Source of the DNA: a virus
Length of the DNA stretch: 54,245 bases
Virus record (IMG/VR): IMGVR_UViG_3300046170_000042
Coordinates: 1-54,245 of that record
Reading direction: 5' to 3' (one strand)
The position numbers and the translations under genes were made by a program. Positions 16,177 through 25,530 of the stretch are shown piece by piece. How positions within the stretch are numbered: position 1 is the stretch's first letter; each line of letters begins with the position of its first letter. Under the pieces are notes generated by a model. The model had not been told where the DNA came from. It searched no databases and saw only the letters and a list, made by a program, of their open reading frames with translations.

Positions 16177-17814
16177 ATGGCTTTGGTAGTCGCTGACAGA
16201 GTAAAAGAAACTACTACTACGACTAGTACAGGTACATACACTCTTGCAGGTGCGGTTACTGGTTTTGAATCTTTTGCATCAATTGGAAATGGAAATACTA
16301 CTTACTACTGTTGTACGGACGGGAGTGATTTTGAGGTAGGTATAGGAACGTATACCTCTTCAGGAACTACTCTTGCCCGTACAACTATTTTGCAGTCCAG
16401 TAATTCGGATAGTGCCGTCAACTGGGGTTCAGGTACACGAGATATATTTGTAACACAACCTGCAGAAAAAGCAGTATACAAAGAAGCAAGTGAATACGTA
16501 GATGCATTTTTGTTGTCTAGCAGTTATGGAAGTTCTTCTAGTCCTATAAATTTTACAGTAACTGTAGCATCTAAAACAGCGGCACACCCATACTACGGAG
16601 ATGGAAGTAGTAGTGCTTACTTTATAAACGGTGTTGAATCACCTGCGTTAACACTATCTGGTGTTGATAACGTAACCGCTAATTCAGAATATTACTATAG
16701 ATTTACTCTTAGCTCAAGTGATATGTCAAGTCATCCGTTTAGGCTTTACTTAGACGCAGATAAAACAACAGCATATACAACAGGTGTCACAACAACAAGC
16801 ACATACTTACAGATAGCAGTAACTGAAGATACTCCAAACATACTATATTATCAATGTTCAAGTCATGCTTACATGGGTAATCATGCGATTGTTCTTGGTT
16901 CTAATAAGATAAATCATTCAGAAGCACTCTTGACATTTCCCACAACTTCTGGTACACTAGTAGGCACAGGAGATACAGGTTCTGTTGCTACAGGTATGAT
17001 AGCAGATGATGCTGTCACAGCCGATAAACTTGCTAACACTTCTGTTAGTGCAGGTAGTTACACTAACACTAGTATCACTGTGGATGCACAAGGAAGACTT
17101 ACTGCCGCAAGCACAGGTTCAGGTGGTGGCGGTATAACTGTTCAAGAAGAAGGTAGCTCACTATCTACTACTGCAACCACATTAAACTTCGTAGGTACTA
17201 ACGTAACAGCATCAGGAACAGGTGCAACTAAAACTATTACAGTTAGCGGTGGTGGTAGTGGAACACCTATTACTATAAATACATATGAATACACAGCTAC
17301 AGCTAATCAAACAACTTTTAGTGGTAGCGATGCTAATTCATCTACACTATCTTATACTGCAGGAAATATATTTGTATATTTAAATGGGGTGTTACTAGTA
17401 GATACAGACGACTATACTGCTACTAACGGCACATCTATAGTTTTACAATCGGGTGTGGCTGTTAATGATAAAGTACAAATTGCTTCATTTTTTGGGAGTA
17501 CTGTTAAAAGTATTAATACACAGACAGGAACAACATATACTCCAGTTTTAACTGATGATGCTAAGTTAATAACTTTAAATAATGGTTCGGCAATTACACT
17601 TACAATACCACCAAATTCTAGTGTAGCTTATCCTATTGGCACACAATTAGAATTTATTCAAATAGGGGCTGGGCAAGTAACAGTAGCAGGTGGTGCTGGT
17701 GTTACGGTTAATTCAACACCAACATTAAAACTTCGTACACAACACAGTCAAGCAAGCTGTATTAAAATTGCATCAGATACGTGGCAGTTATTTGGAGATT
17801 TAGCTGCAAGTTAA
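16177..17814 (+). CDS. Tail fibre-like protein with cupredoxin-like domain (545 aa)
   Basis: The N-terminal 100 residues (RVKETTTTTSTGTYTLAGAV, later FVTQPAEKAVY) are a module common to fibre proteins of marine phages. Residues about 124-240 are a beta domain with H186 (SSHPFRLYL) and YYQCSSHAYMG, giving C227, H230 and M233: the His...Cys-x2-His-x2-Met ligand set of type 1 copper proteins, spaced as in amicyanin. After that come Gly/Thr-rich linkers and a second beta region with the phrase VYLNGVLLVDTDDYT, usual in fibre proteins. Probably a virion fibre or appendage; copper binding is untested. Confidence 0.75.
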   Translation: MALVVADRVKETTTTTSTGTYTLAGAVTGFESFASIGNGNTTYYCCTDGSDFEVGIGTYTSSGTTLARTTILQSSNSDSAVNWGSGTRDIFVTQPAEKAVYKEASEYVDAFLLSSSYGSSSSPINFTVTVASKTAAHPYYGDGSSSAYFINGVESPALTLSGVDNVTANSEYYYRFTLSSSDMSSHPFRLYLDADKTTAYTTGVTTTSTYLQIAVTEDTPNILYYQCSSHAYMGNHAIVLGSNKINHSEALLTFPTTSGTLVGTGDTGSVATGMIADDAVTADKLANTSVSAGSYTNTSITVDAQGRLTAASTGSGGGGITVQEEGSSLSTTATTLNFVGTNVTASGTGATKTITVSGGGSGTPITINTYEYTATANQTTFSGSDANSSTLSYTAGNIFVYLNGVLLVDTDDYTATNGTSIVLQSGVAVNDKVQIASFFGSTVKSINTQTGTTYTPVLTDDAKLITLNNGSAITLTIPPNSSVAYPIGTQLEFIQIGAGQVTVAGGAGVTVNSTPTLKLRTQHSQASCIKIASDTWQLFGDLAAS

Positions 17815-17831
17815 TGAGGATAATTAATTGA

Positions 17832-20800
17832 ATGACAGAATCACGTAATAGAGATTTAGCTACAAGTATAGGTGCGGCAGTTGCGTCTGACAACATTGCA
17901 ACTGACGGTACACTTGCTATCAGTGGTGTTGTTACCTATACTAATCTCTCTGACTTACCAAGTTCAGGTGTTAGTGCAGGTGACTTAGGATTTGTTACAG
18001 CAAACAACGGTTTGTACATTAGGGGTTCATCAGGTTGGTATGTAATAGCACTTATCAATACATCACCTTCATATACTACATCTCCTGACTCATCTTATGA
18101 CTTAGCTACAGATGGTAGCACAACAACTGTAATCACAATAGTTGCTACTGACCCTGAAGGTTTTACTATTACATATAGTGTTACAGCAGATAGTGATTTT
18201 AATGGGCTTGCTACTGTAGCACAAGGTACAGGTAACAATACAAATGTATTTACAGTTACACCTAAAGCAGAGGGTGTTGCTACAACTACAAGTGGTACAT
18301 TAACTTTTAGAGCAACAGATGGCGTAAATAACACAGATGTTGTCTCTACATTTAATTTAACTTTTGGAAGCATTATTATAGGTAATAGACATACTTTAGT
18401 TCTCGCAAAAGCAAGCGGAAATAATGGAAATAACTTAACATTTACAGATGCTTCTTCAAGCTCTCACACAATTACACCAAGTGGAAATGTACAGGGGCAA
18501 ACGTTTTCTCCCTATAGGTCTGGTGGGTATTGCACTAATTTTGATGGTAGTGGCGACCAGATTAGTGTAACTACACCTGATAGCACTTTTAATTTTGGGA
18601 CTGGTGATTTTACTGTAGAAACGTGGTTTTGGATTGATAGTGCTTCTAGTTCTGAACCAACTATGTTTGAGTTAAACACAACTCCTTATAGTGATTCTTT
18701 TATCGTTAACCATCGAGATGGCTATGGAATTGCGGCATATTTAAATAGTAGTAGTATCGGTGGCGCACTACATGGTCACGATGATAATACTATGGGTAGC
18801 GAGGCTTCTGTAGCTAGTACTGACTGGACGCATCTTGCTATCGTAAGAAATGGAAATACTATTACATTATATTTAAATGGTATATCGGTATCTTCAGGTA
18901 GTTACTCTACAGATTTTACAAATCAATCGGAGATAATATTTGGTGGTAGTAACAATGGGAATTTTATTGGAAAATTATTCGATTTAAGAATAGTTAAAGG
19001 AACAGCAGTATACACTGCTAATTTTACACCACCAGCTACATTTTTAGAAAATATTTCTGGAACATCTTTACTTACCTTCCGCACAGCAGTGCCTTATGAC
19101 GAATCAGATAATTCTCATGCTCTTACTTTTGCTGGCAACCCTACAACACTTCCGCAGACTACAATTTATGACTATTTTAATTATTCTACTTCCAACCATT
19201 CTGGTTCAGTATACTTAAATGGTAGTGGCGACTACTTAACTATTCCTTGGAGCAGTGACTTTGAATTTGGTTCTGGGGATTTTACCATTGAAATGTGGTA
19301 TAATTTAAGTGATATAGAAGGACTTATTAGTTGGGGACCAGATGTAAACAATAGATTTGATATAACTGGAACAAGTCAGACAATATTAAGAGTTTTATAT
19401 ACTCATGCTAGTCATACGAATTTTGATAATCGCAATGGTGTTCCAACTGCTAATACTTGGCAACATTTTGCTTGCGCTAGAGAAAATGATAATCTTAGAT
19501 ACTTTATTAATGGAGTTCTTCAAGCGACTGTTGCTATGTCTACTGGGGCAGTTATGCCTAATGATTCTAGTAATGGTATCTCGATAGGTGTGAGAAGGTA
19601 TGGTACTACAAAATCGGATTATTCTGTAGGATACATTTCAAATCTTAGAATATTAAAAGGCACGGCACTATATACAGCTACGTTTACTCCCCCTGCCTCT
19701 TCGCTAGGTGCTATCACAAATACAAAACTTTTAGCATTTCAAGGAAACGGTTTATCTATATTTGACTCTTCTCAGAGTACTCGTTTAATACACGGTACTA
19801 ATATTAAATCATCTACAGCGCAAACAAAAAATGCTTCATCCTCTATAGTTTTTGATGATTCTGGAGATGGTCTGACAGGAGAAATAGAGGCTCTAGGTAC
19901 TGGGTCATTTACTATAGAAGGATGGTTTTATGCAGGAGCGCAAGGAAGTAATAATAGAATTTTTACTACAGGTGGTAATAATCATGCTGGTGGATTTAGT
20001 TTAGTTTTAAGAACTACTGGAAATTTACAATTACAAGGGCCGGGTGGAACATCATTATATCAATCAGGTGCTTATGCTGACAGTGCATGGCATCATTTTG
20101 CACTTGTAAAGATTGATGGTAGTAATACACTTACAGCAAATCAATTTAGATTTTTTATTGATGGAGCATCTGTCTACTCATCAGGAAGTTTTAGCACAAA
20201 CTTGACTGCAACAAATTTATACATTGGTCACTCAAATGGCTCATTTGAATTTGGTGGTTATATAGAAGATTTTAGAATCTCAAAAGGTATAGCAAGATAT
20301 CCTTTTGCTATATTGCCAGCAACATTAACAAGTGACAGCAATACATTTTTACTTGCTTGTCATTCTGATAGTGCTACAACCGCTGTTGGCGATTGGACTG
20401 TAACAACACCCGATTCAAGCGCACCAACAGTAAGTAATTTTGCTCCTTTTGCAGGTGGTAAATCTTTAAGATTTACTTCTAATGATGATATGCTATTATT
20501 TACTCATACAGGAAGTTCATCGGATTATCGAATAGGAGATAGAAACGATAATGCCGCAGGTAATTTTTCTATAGAATTTTGGGCATATTATGATGCTGCT
20601 TCTATAGGAGGTACTACTTATATGTTTTCTAATTATGGTGGTGGGGCTGGTGCGGCTAATAATCAAACTATAATGCTTGGTTATAGGACAACAGGAACTA
20701 ATTTACTACAATATAGAGTGAATAGTGCTAGTGGTTCTAATGGTAGTAATGCTACACAAATTACGAATGGAGCAACTTTCCAAACATGGACGCATCATTA

Positions 20801-21068
20801 TATAGTGCAAGAATACGATAGTAGTAATTCAAATACCTATGTTGCATATTATATAGATGGTGTTCGTGTACACAACTATACTAAAACTTCAAATGAACCA
20901 CTAGACATGCAACGTTTTGTAATAGGGAGTGGCACAGGCAGTGGGTCTAGCGGTGGCAATTATTGGAATGGGTATATATCTAATTTTAGAATACAGACAG
21001 GAACAGTAGCATTTCCTAATACTGCTCAACTTAAATACACATTACCCACTGCAGAACTAGAGGGTTAA
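17832..21068 (+). CDS. Tail fibre with four LamG-like domains (1078 aa)
   Basis: Residues 1-72 are a short N-terminal module copied in the next gene. Residues 78-180 look like an Ig/cadherin-type domain (ATDPEGFTITYSV). Four concanavalin/LamG-like repeats follow at about 235-405, 457-625, 670-832 and 875-1062. Each has a GDFT-[V/I]-E-W strand, a W-[T/Q/H]-H-[L/F]-A strand, an [L/I]-NG turn, and an end like LRI-KGTA-Y-FTPP. LamG folds bind carbohydrates, so this is a good candidate for the main host-recognition fibre. There is no catalytic signature. Confidence 0.85.
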   Translation: MTESRNRDLATSIGAAVASDNIATDGTLAISGVVTYTNLSDLPSSGVSAGDLGFVTANNGLYIRGSSGWYVIALINTSPSYTTSPDSSYDLATDGSTTTVITIVATDPEGFTITYSVTADSDFNGLATVAQGTGNNTNVFTVTPKAEGVATTTSGTLTFRATDGVNNTDVVSTFNLTFGSIIIGNRHTLVLAKASGNNGNNLTFTDASSSSHTITPSGNVQGQTFSPYRSGGYCTNFDGSGDQISVTTPDSTFNFGTGDFTVETWFWIDSASSSEPTMFELNTTPYSDSFIVNHRDGYGIAAYLNSSSIGGALHGHDDNTMGSEASVASTDWTHLAIVRNGNTITLYLNGISVSSGSYSTDFTNQSEIIFGGSNNGNFIGKLFDLRIVKGTAVYTANFTPPATFLENISGTSLLTFRTAVPYDESDNSHALTFAGNPTTLPQTTIYDYFNYSTSNHSGSVYLNGSGDYLTIPWSSDFEFGSGDFTIEMWYNLSDIEGLISWGPDVNNRFDITGTSQTILRVLYTHASHTNFDNRNGVPTANTWQHFACARENDNLRYFINGVLQATVAMSTGAVMPNDSSNGISIGVRRYGTTKSDYSVGYISNLRILKGTALYTATFTPPASSLGAITNTKLLAFQGNGLSIFDSSQSTRLIHGTNIKSSTAQTKNASSSIVFDDSGDGLTGEIEALGTGSFTIEGWFYAGAQGSNNRIFTTGGNNHAGGFSLVLRTTGNLQLQGPGGTSLYQSGAYADSAWHHFALVKIDGSNTLTANQFRFFIDGASVYSSGSFSTNLTATNLYIGHSNGSFEFGGYIEDFRISKGIARYPFAILPATLTSDSNTFLLACHSDSATTAVGDWTVTTPDSSAPTVSNFAPFAGGKSLRFTSNDDMLLFTHTGSSSDYRIGDRNDNAAGNFSIEFWAYYDAASIGGTTYMFSNYGGGAGAANNQTIMLGYRTTGTNLLQYRVNSASGSNGSNATQITNGATFQTWTHHYIVQEYDSSNSNTYVAYYIDGVRVHNYTKTSNEPLDMQRFVIGSGTGSGSSGGNYWNGYISNFRIQTGTVAFPNTAQLKYTLPTAELEG

Positions 21069-21072
21069 TATA

Positions 21073-21303
21073 ATGCCAGAAAGTAGAAACAGAGACATAG
21101 CAACAAGTGCTGGTCAAGCTGTTGCTAATGATATTATAGCAACTGATGGTTCGCTAACAGGCAATGTAGTAACTGCTTATACCAATGCTTCAGACATACC
21201 AGCATCAGCGAGTGTAGGTGACATGGCTTACGTAACTAGCACAAACAAACTATTCTTTTGGCGAGGTGCATGGTACGGTATTACTATAGGTGACGCAGTA
21301 TGA
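21073..21303 (+). CDS. Stand-alone copy of the fibre N-terminal module (76 aa)
   Basis: The sequence aligns with the first 72 residues of the preceding 1078-residue fibre: ESRNRD(L/I)ATS, AVA-D-IATDG, a Tyr-Thr-Asn segment, then GD and a W-Y strand near the end. It has its own ATG and ends overlapping the next gene by 4 nt. It may be a separate adaptor or the remnant of a duplicated fibre attachment domain. Confidence 0.75.
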   Translation: MPESRNRDIATSAGQAVANDIIATDGSLTGNVVTAYTNASDIPASASVGDMAYVTSTNKLFFWRGAWYGITIGDAV

Positions 21304-22904
21304 CGTTCTCTATTGCTCCTTTTTCCTCTGCTCCGTTTTCTGCTGAAGCAGGTAGAATATTAACAGCGGATGCATCCGTATCGGGTTCAGCATCTGTTAG
21401 TGTCGTAGGAGTAAGAGTACAACCTGCAGGTGCTAGTGTATCAGGCGCAGGTACAGTATCAGAAAGTTCCGTAAGAATACATAATTCTTCTGCATCAGTT
21501 TCGGGTGCAGGTACACAGTCTAACACTGCCGTTGCAATACTAGTTGTCGGTGCTTCAATATCTGCAAATGGCACATCAACTTCTATAGGCACAGGTCTAA
21601 GACCGGGTGAATCGCAGATATCTGGTGTAGGTACAGTATCTGCAGTAGCTACTTTAAAAGCAGTAGTTGATGCATCTGCATCAGGTGCAGGTACAGTTTC
21701 AGCAACAGAGGCTGAAATATCAAAAGGTGAAGCATCAGTATCTGGTGCAGGTAGTGTAAGTTCTACTGCCGTAAGAGTACAATCTGCTGTATCAAGTATT
21801 TCAGGTGCAGGTACAGTATCAAGTACTGCAACATTATTAGGTGTAGTAAGTTCATCTGTATCAGGTGCAGGTACAACATCAAGTACTGCTACACAAAGAT
21901 TTGTAGGTGAAGCATCTGTATCGGGTAGCGCAAGTGCTACAGCTATTCCAGCACAAGAAGCAGAAGCTAGTGTATCAGGTTCAGCAAGTGTATCTAGCGT
22001 TGGTACATTACGCACTTTAGGTACAGGAAGTGTTTCAGGTGCAGGTACTACAAACACAGCAGACGTAACAGTTAGACAAGTTGCTTTCGCTAGTGTGTCG
22101 GGTTCAGCATCTGTTAGTGCTGATACTACATCAACTGCTAGTGCATCTATATCAGGTTCAGCAACTGTAAGCACTACAGGAACATTACTTGCAAATGTAC
22201 AATCAAGTGTTAGTGGTGCAGGTACACAATCTAATACGGCTGTTGGAGTATTTGTAGCAAATGTAAGTGTATCTGCATCTGGTACATCTAGTTCAAATGG
22301 TACAGGTTTACTAGATGGTGACACAGCTATCAATGGTGTTGCTACAGTTTCGAGTGAAGCTACATTAAAAGCTAAAGGTATTACATCTGTAAGTGGTGCA
22401 ACAACTGTATCAGCAATTGCAGATAGGTTAAAAGATGTAGACAGTTCAGTATCAGGCGCAGGTACAACATCTAGTTCTGCAGATAGAGTTGCTAATGCTG
22501 ACAGTTCTGTATTCGGTGCAGGTACAACAGCTATTACACCAAACCATATACAACCTGTTGATAGCAGTGTAGATGGTTCAGCTACAGTTATATCACTAGC
22601 TACTAGAAGATTATTAGACAGTAGTTCAGTATCAGGCACGGGTACTACAAGCGGTGATGCTATTGTTGTTAAACTTGTTAGTGCGACAATTACAGGAATT
22701 GGTTCTACTGCTGGTGACAGCATAAAAATAACTTATGAAGCAATAAGAGATTTTTACACCAGAGAAAGAACTGTGTTTGTAGAATCAAGAAGCGATGATA
22801 CACCAATAGATAGAAGAGTATTTGTATTAGGGCAAAATAGAAAAGTTATTGTACCGTCACGGGTAGACCGTACTAGTTCATCCAGACGTGTGAGTGTAAG
22901 ATAA
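21300..22904 (+). CDS. SGAG-repeat fibre protein (534 aa)
   Basis: After about 20 N-terminal residues the protein contains about 23 tandem units of some 19-22 residues, each starting with a pattern such as ASVSGAGTVS. The unit composition (Ser, Gly, Ala, Thr, Val) suits a repetitive beta fibre. The last 65 residues leave the repeat and carry charged strands (RERTVFVESRSDD, then RKVIVPSRVDRTSSSRRVSV). Probably a long fibre or shaft on the virion. The reverse strand lacks stops here because of the repeat codons, giving a false antisense ORF. Confidence 0.75.
   Translation: MTFSIAPFSSAPFSAEAGRILTADASVSGSASVSVVGVRVQPAGASVSGAGTVSESSVRIHNSSASVSGAGTQSNTAVAILVVGASISANGTSTSIGTGLRPGESQISGVGTVSAVATLKAVVDASASGAGTVSATEAEISKGEASVSGAGSVSSTAVRVQSAVSSISGAGTVSSTATLLGVVSSSVSGAGTTSSTATQRFVGEASVSGSASATAIPAQEAEASVSGSASVSSVGTLRTLGTGSVSGAGTTNTADVTVRQVAFASVSGSASVSADTTSTASASISGSATVSTTGTLLANVQSSVSGAGTQSNTAVGVFVANVSVSASGTSSSNGTGLLDGDTAINGVATVSSEATLKAKGITSVSGATTVSAIADRLKDVDSSVSGAGTTSSSADRVANADSSVFGAGTTAITPNHIQPVDSSVDGSATVISLATRRLLDSSSVSGTGTTSGDAIVVKLVSATITGIGSTAGDSIKITYEAIRDFYTRERTVFVESRSDDTPIDRRVFVLGQNRKVIVPSRVDRTSSSRRVSVR
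21372..22733 (+). repeat. Degenerate tandem repeat, about 23 units of 57-66 bp
   Basis: Units begin with codons for (A/S)S-(V/I)-SG-(A/S)-(G/A)-(T/S). A higher-order pattern exists: a three-unit block starting near 21490 (GAGTQSNTAV..., ANGTSTSIGTGL..., GVGTVS...ATLKA) recurs about 710 bp later near 22203 (GAGTQSNTAV..., ASGTSSSNGTGL..., GVATVS...ATLKA). This suggests the array grew by duplicating a block of about twelve units. Confidence 0.75.
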
Positions 22905-22919
22905 ATAAGGAGATAAATA

Positions 22920-23243
22920 ATGGCTTTAAGATGGCCTAATAAAGACCCCGATGAAACACTAGACTATAGTATAGATTGGAGTAGGTTTTTAAGAACAGGT
23001 ACAACTATATCTCAAGTTATTTGGTTTGTAAAAAATGAAAATGACGTTAAAACACGCTTTGACGCAGGAACAACTGTTAACGGTTTAACAAGCACAGCAC
23101 AAACTATATCTACAAATGGTACAGTAGCATCTATATTTTTATCTGGGGGAACTACTTCTAAGTATACTCTATTTTGTAATATGACGGATAACAGAGGTGT
23201 TACAGCAGAACGTAGCGTAACGATTTTTATAAGAGAGCAATAA
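22920..23243 (+). CDS. Ig-like virion protein (107 aa)
   Basis: RBS AAGGAGATAA. The start RWPNKDPDETLDYSIDWS is a recurring motif of a small structural protein in T7-like and marine podoviruses. The rest is a single beta sandwich-like domain ending in RGVTAERSVTIFIREQ, a typical Ig-like final strand. It sits between the repeat fibre and the tail-tube genes. Likely a connector or fibre-associated component. Confidence 0.7.
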   Translation: MALRWPNKDPDETLDYSIDWSRFLRTGTTISQVIWFVKNENDVKTRFDAGTTVNGLTSTAQTISTNGTVASIFLSGGTTSKYTLFCNMTDNRGVTAERSVTIFIREQ

Positions 23244-23244
23244 T

Positions 23245-23955
23245 ATGGCCTATGATTTTTTAGGATTAGTTAATCAAGTAAACAGAAGATTAAATGAGGT
23301 TGAGTTAACTACTGATAACTTTGCCACAGCTACGGGTTTCTATGCTCATGCTAAAGATGCAGTTAATTCAGCTATTAGAGATATCAATCAAATTGAATAT
23401 AACTGGCCTTTTAATCATGTAGAAGAAGAGGAAGATGTTTCTGTAAATACAATGCGTTACGAATTTGCGTCTGATGCAAAAACGGTTTCAATGGATACAT
23501 TCAGAATAAAAGAAAGCAGTACGTTAGGGGTAGCAACAAAAAAATTAAAGCATATATCATATGAAGAATACCTTGACAAATATATACACTTAGAATATAA
23601 TAATAATAATACAGGTGTTCCAGATTATGTGTTTCGCGCACCTAATTTACAATATGGATTAGTACCTGCTCCCGATAAAGCCTATACTATTATTTATGAG
23701 TATTATGTATTTCCAAGCGATTTAGAATTACAAGACGATATACCTTCCATACCTGAAAGATTTGCACATGTTATTGTAAATGGTGCTATGTTTTATGCTT
23801 ATCTGTTTAGAGGAAATACACAAGATTCTTTAGTAGCAAAAGAAAAATTTGAAGAAGGCTTAAAAAGTATGAGAAGTTTATTAATTAATCGTTATGACTA
23901 TGTGCGTTCTAATATGATAAACAGAAATACGTTTGCGTCAAACATACTTTCTTAA
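23245..23955 (+). CDS. Tail tubular protein A-like / head-tail adaptor (236 aa)
   Basis: A mixed alpha/beta protein with an N-terminal helix bundle (LVNQVNRRLNEVEL, AVNSAIRDINQIEYNWPFN) and a YEFASDAKTVSMDTFRIK segment. This layout matches podovirus adaptor/TTPA proteins that join the portal to the tail tube. The following gene is the expected partner. Assignment rests on motif memory and gene order. Confidence 0.72.
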   Translation: MAYDFLGLVNQVNRRLNEVELTTDNFATATGFYAHAKDAVNSAIRDINQIEYNWPFNHVEEEEDVSVNTMRYEFASDAKTVSMDTFRIKESSTLGVATKKLKHISYEEYLDKYIHLEYNNNNTGVPDYVFRAPNLQYGLVPAPDKAYTIIYEYYVFPSDLELQDDIPSIPERFAHVIVNGAMFYAYLFRGNTQDSLVAKEKFEEGLKSMRSLLINRYDYVRSNMINRNTFASNILS

Positions 23956-23992
23956 TTTTTACTTGACAAAATAATTAAAATGGATACAACTA

Positions 23993-25528
23993 ATGGCAGA
24001 CGCATGGCAAACTTTTCCAATACAGTTTCAAGGTGGATTAATAACTAATATCAGTCCTGTACAGTTAGGTCTTCAATCACCGGGTGCAGCAACCACGTTA
24101 AGAAACTTTGAACCGTCTGTAGAAGGAGGGTACAAAAAAGTATTAGGGTACACAAAGTATGATAGCAACGCTTTAACAGGAAGTGGTGTAATAAGAGGAG
24201 TATTTTTATTTGGGGCTGATGTACTAGCAGCCAGAGGAACTCACTTATACAAATCTGCAGGTAGTGGTTGGACACAATTAACAGATAGTGGTTCTTTTAG
24301 TAGTACAGGTATTACGTTAGGCGGTTCAGGTAAAGTAAGATTTGCAAAGTTTAACTTTAATGGAACAGAAAAAGTTTTAATTACCGACGGTAATGGTAAA
24401 CCTTTTTTATATGACGGAACTACTTTTTCACAACTTACATCTTTAGGAACAGACTTTGTTGGTTGTAATAAGGTAATTATATTTAATACTCATGTAGTAT
24501 TTGTTAAAGGAACAAAACTTTTATATTCTGCACCTTTAGACCTAACCTTTACGTCAGCATCTGGTGCTGGTACAATTGATTTTACAGATACAATTACAGA
24601 TATTATAGAGTTTAGAGAACAACTTATAATATTTTCTAAAAGTAAAATTAAAAGAGTTAGCGGTGGGTTTACTGGTAACTTTGTACTTGAATCCGTATCA
24701 GATGATATGGGGTGCATTGCGGAAGATACAGCAAAAGAAGTAGCAGGAGATGTTGTATTTTTAGGACCTGATGGTTTACGTACATTAGGCGGTACAGAAA
24801 GAATAGGAGATTTTAATCTCGCATTAATATCTCGTAACATACAAAGAGAAGTTACAAAGTTTACAGATACGTTTACTAATTTTGCTAGTTTAGTAATCAG
24901 AGGAAAAAGCCAGTATAGAATATTTGCATATGAATCTACTATACCATCAACTTCTAGCGCAGGTTTACTAGCAACACAAACAGAGAATGGGTTTTCTTGG
25001 GCAGAACTTAGAGGGTTTAAAGTACACGTAGCACATAGCGAATATAAATCTATTACCGATAACGAAGTTATATATTTTGCTAATGATGATGGTTATGTAT
25101 ATCAAATGGAATCTGGATTTACTTTTGATACAGCAAATATAAATGCATCATATGTAGGACCTGATATATCAATTACAGACCCTAGAATTAGAAAGACATT
25201 ATATAAAGCAAACCTATATATTAAATCAGATGATAGTGTGTTAATTAAGTATGGCAATGTTACTGCTCAGTATGGTAGTTCAATATACTCACAAGCATCT
25301 TCTAGTTTTGACTTTAATGTTTTATTTGATTATAGTGAACAGAGTACAAATACAGTGCAACCAGATTTAATTACGCTTACAGGTAAATCACCTTTTCAAA
25401 ATAAATTTTCCTTTCCTTTAATTGGTTCGGGGTTTACCACAACAATACAGGTAAGTGCTAACAATGCACAACCATCTTTTTCTTTGGACTCTATAATGTT
25501 TGATTACACTAACCACGATAGGAGATAA
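23993..25528 (+). CDS. Tail tubular protein B-like / tail nozzle protein (511 aa)
   Basis: The N-terminus FPIQFQGGLITNISPVQLGLQSPGAATTLRNFEPS followed by GYKKVLGY is the hallmark of a widespread podovirus tail protein (T7 gp12- or P22 gp10-like) that forms the distal tube. Several blade-like beta repeats follow (VFLFGADVLAARGTHLY, VVFLGPDGLRTLGG). Length and place after the adaptor fit. A weak TTGACA at 23963 is too close to the ATG to serve this gene. Confidence 0.8.
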   Translation: MADAWQTFPIQFQGGLITNISPVQLGLQSPGAATTLRNFEPSVEGGYKKVLGYTKYDSNALTGSGVIRGVFLFGADVLAARGTHLYKSAGSGWTQLTDSGSFSSTGITLGGSGKVRFAKFNFNGTEKVLITDGNGKPFLYDGTTFSQLTSLGTDFVGCNKVIIFNTHVVFVKGTKLLYSAPLDLTFTSASGAGTIDFTDTITDIIEFREQLIIFSKSKIKRVSGGFTGNFVLESVSDDMGCIAEDTAKEVAGDVVFLGPDGLRTLGGTERIGDFNLALISRNIQREVTKFTDTFTNFASLVIRGKSQYRIFAYESTIPSTSSAGLLATQTENGFSWAELRGFKVHVAHSEYKSITDNEVIYFANDDGYVYQMESGFTFDTANINASYVGPDISITDPRIRKTLYKANLYIKSDDSVLIKYGNVTAQYGSSIYSQASSSFDFNVLFDYSEQSTNTVQPDLITLTGKSPFQNKFSFPLIGSGFTTTIQVSANNAQPSFSLDSIMFDYTNHDRR

Positions 25529-25530
25529 CA

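Noticed and set aside
21284-22723. Long antisense open frame (479 codons, minus strand)
   Set aside because: It lies exactly opposite the SGAG-repeat fibre. The repeated codons for Ser, Gly, Ala and Thr leave few stops on the other strand; the sequence is Pro/Ala/Val/Thr-rich with no RBS or domain.
23963-23990. TTGACA-16-TACAAC, promoter-like
   Set aside because: The start of transcription would fall after the ATG at 23993 and no other start fits, so it cannot drive that gene normally.
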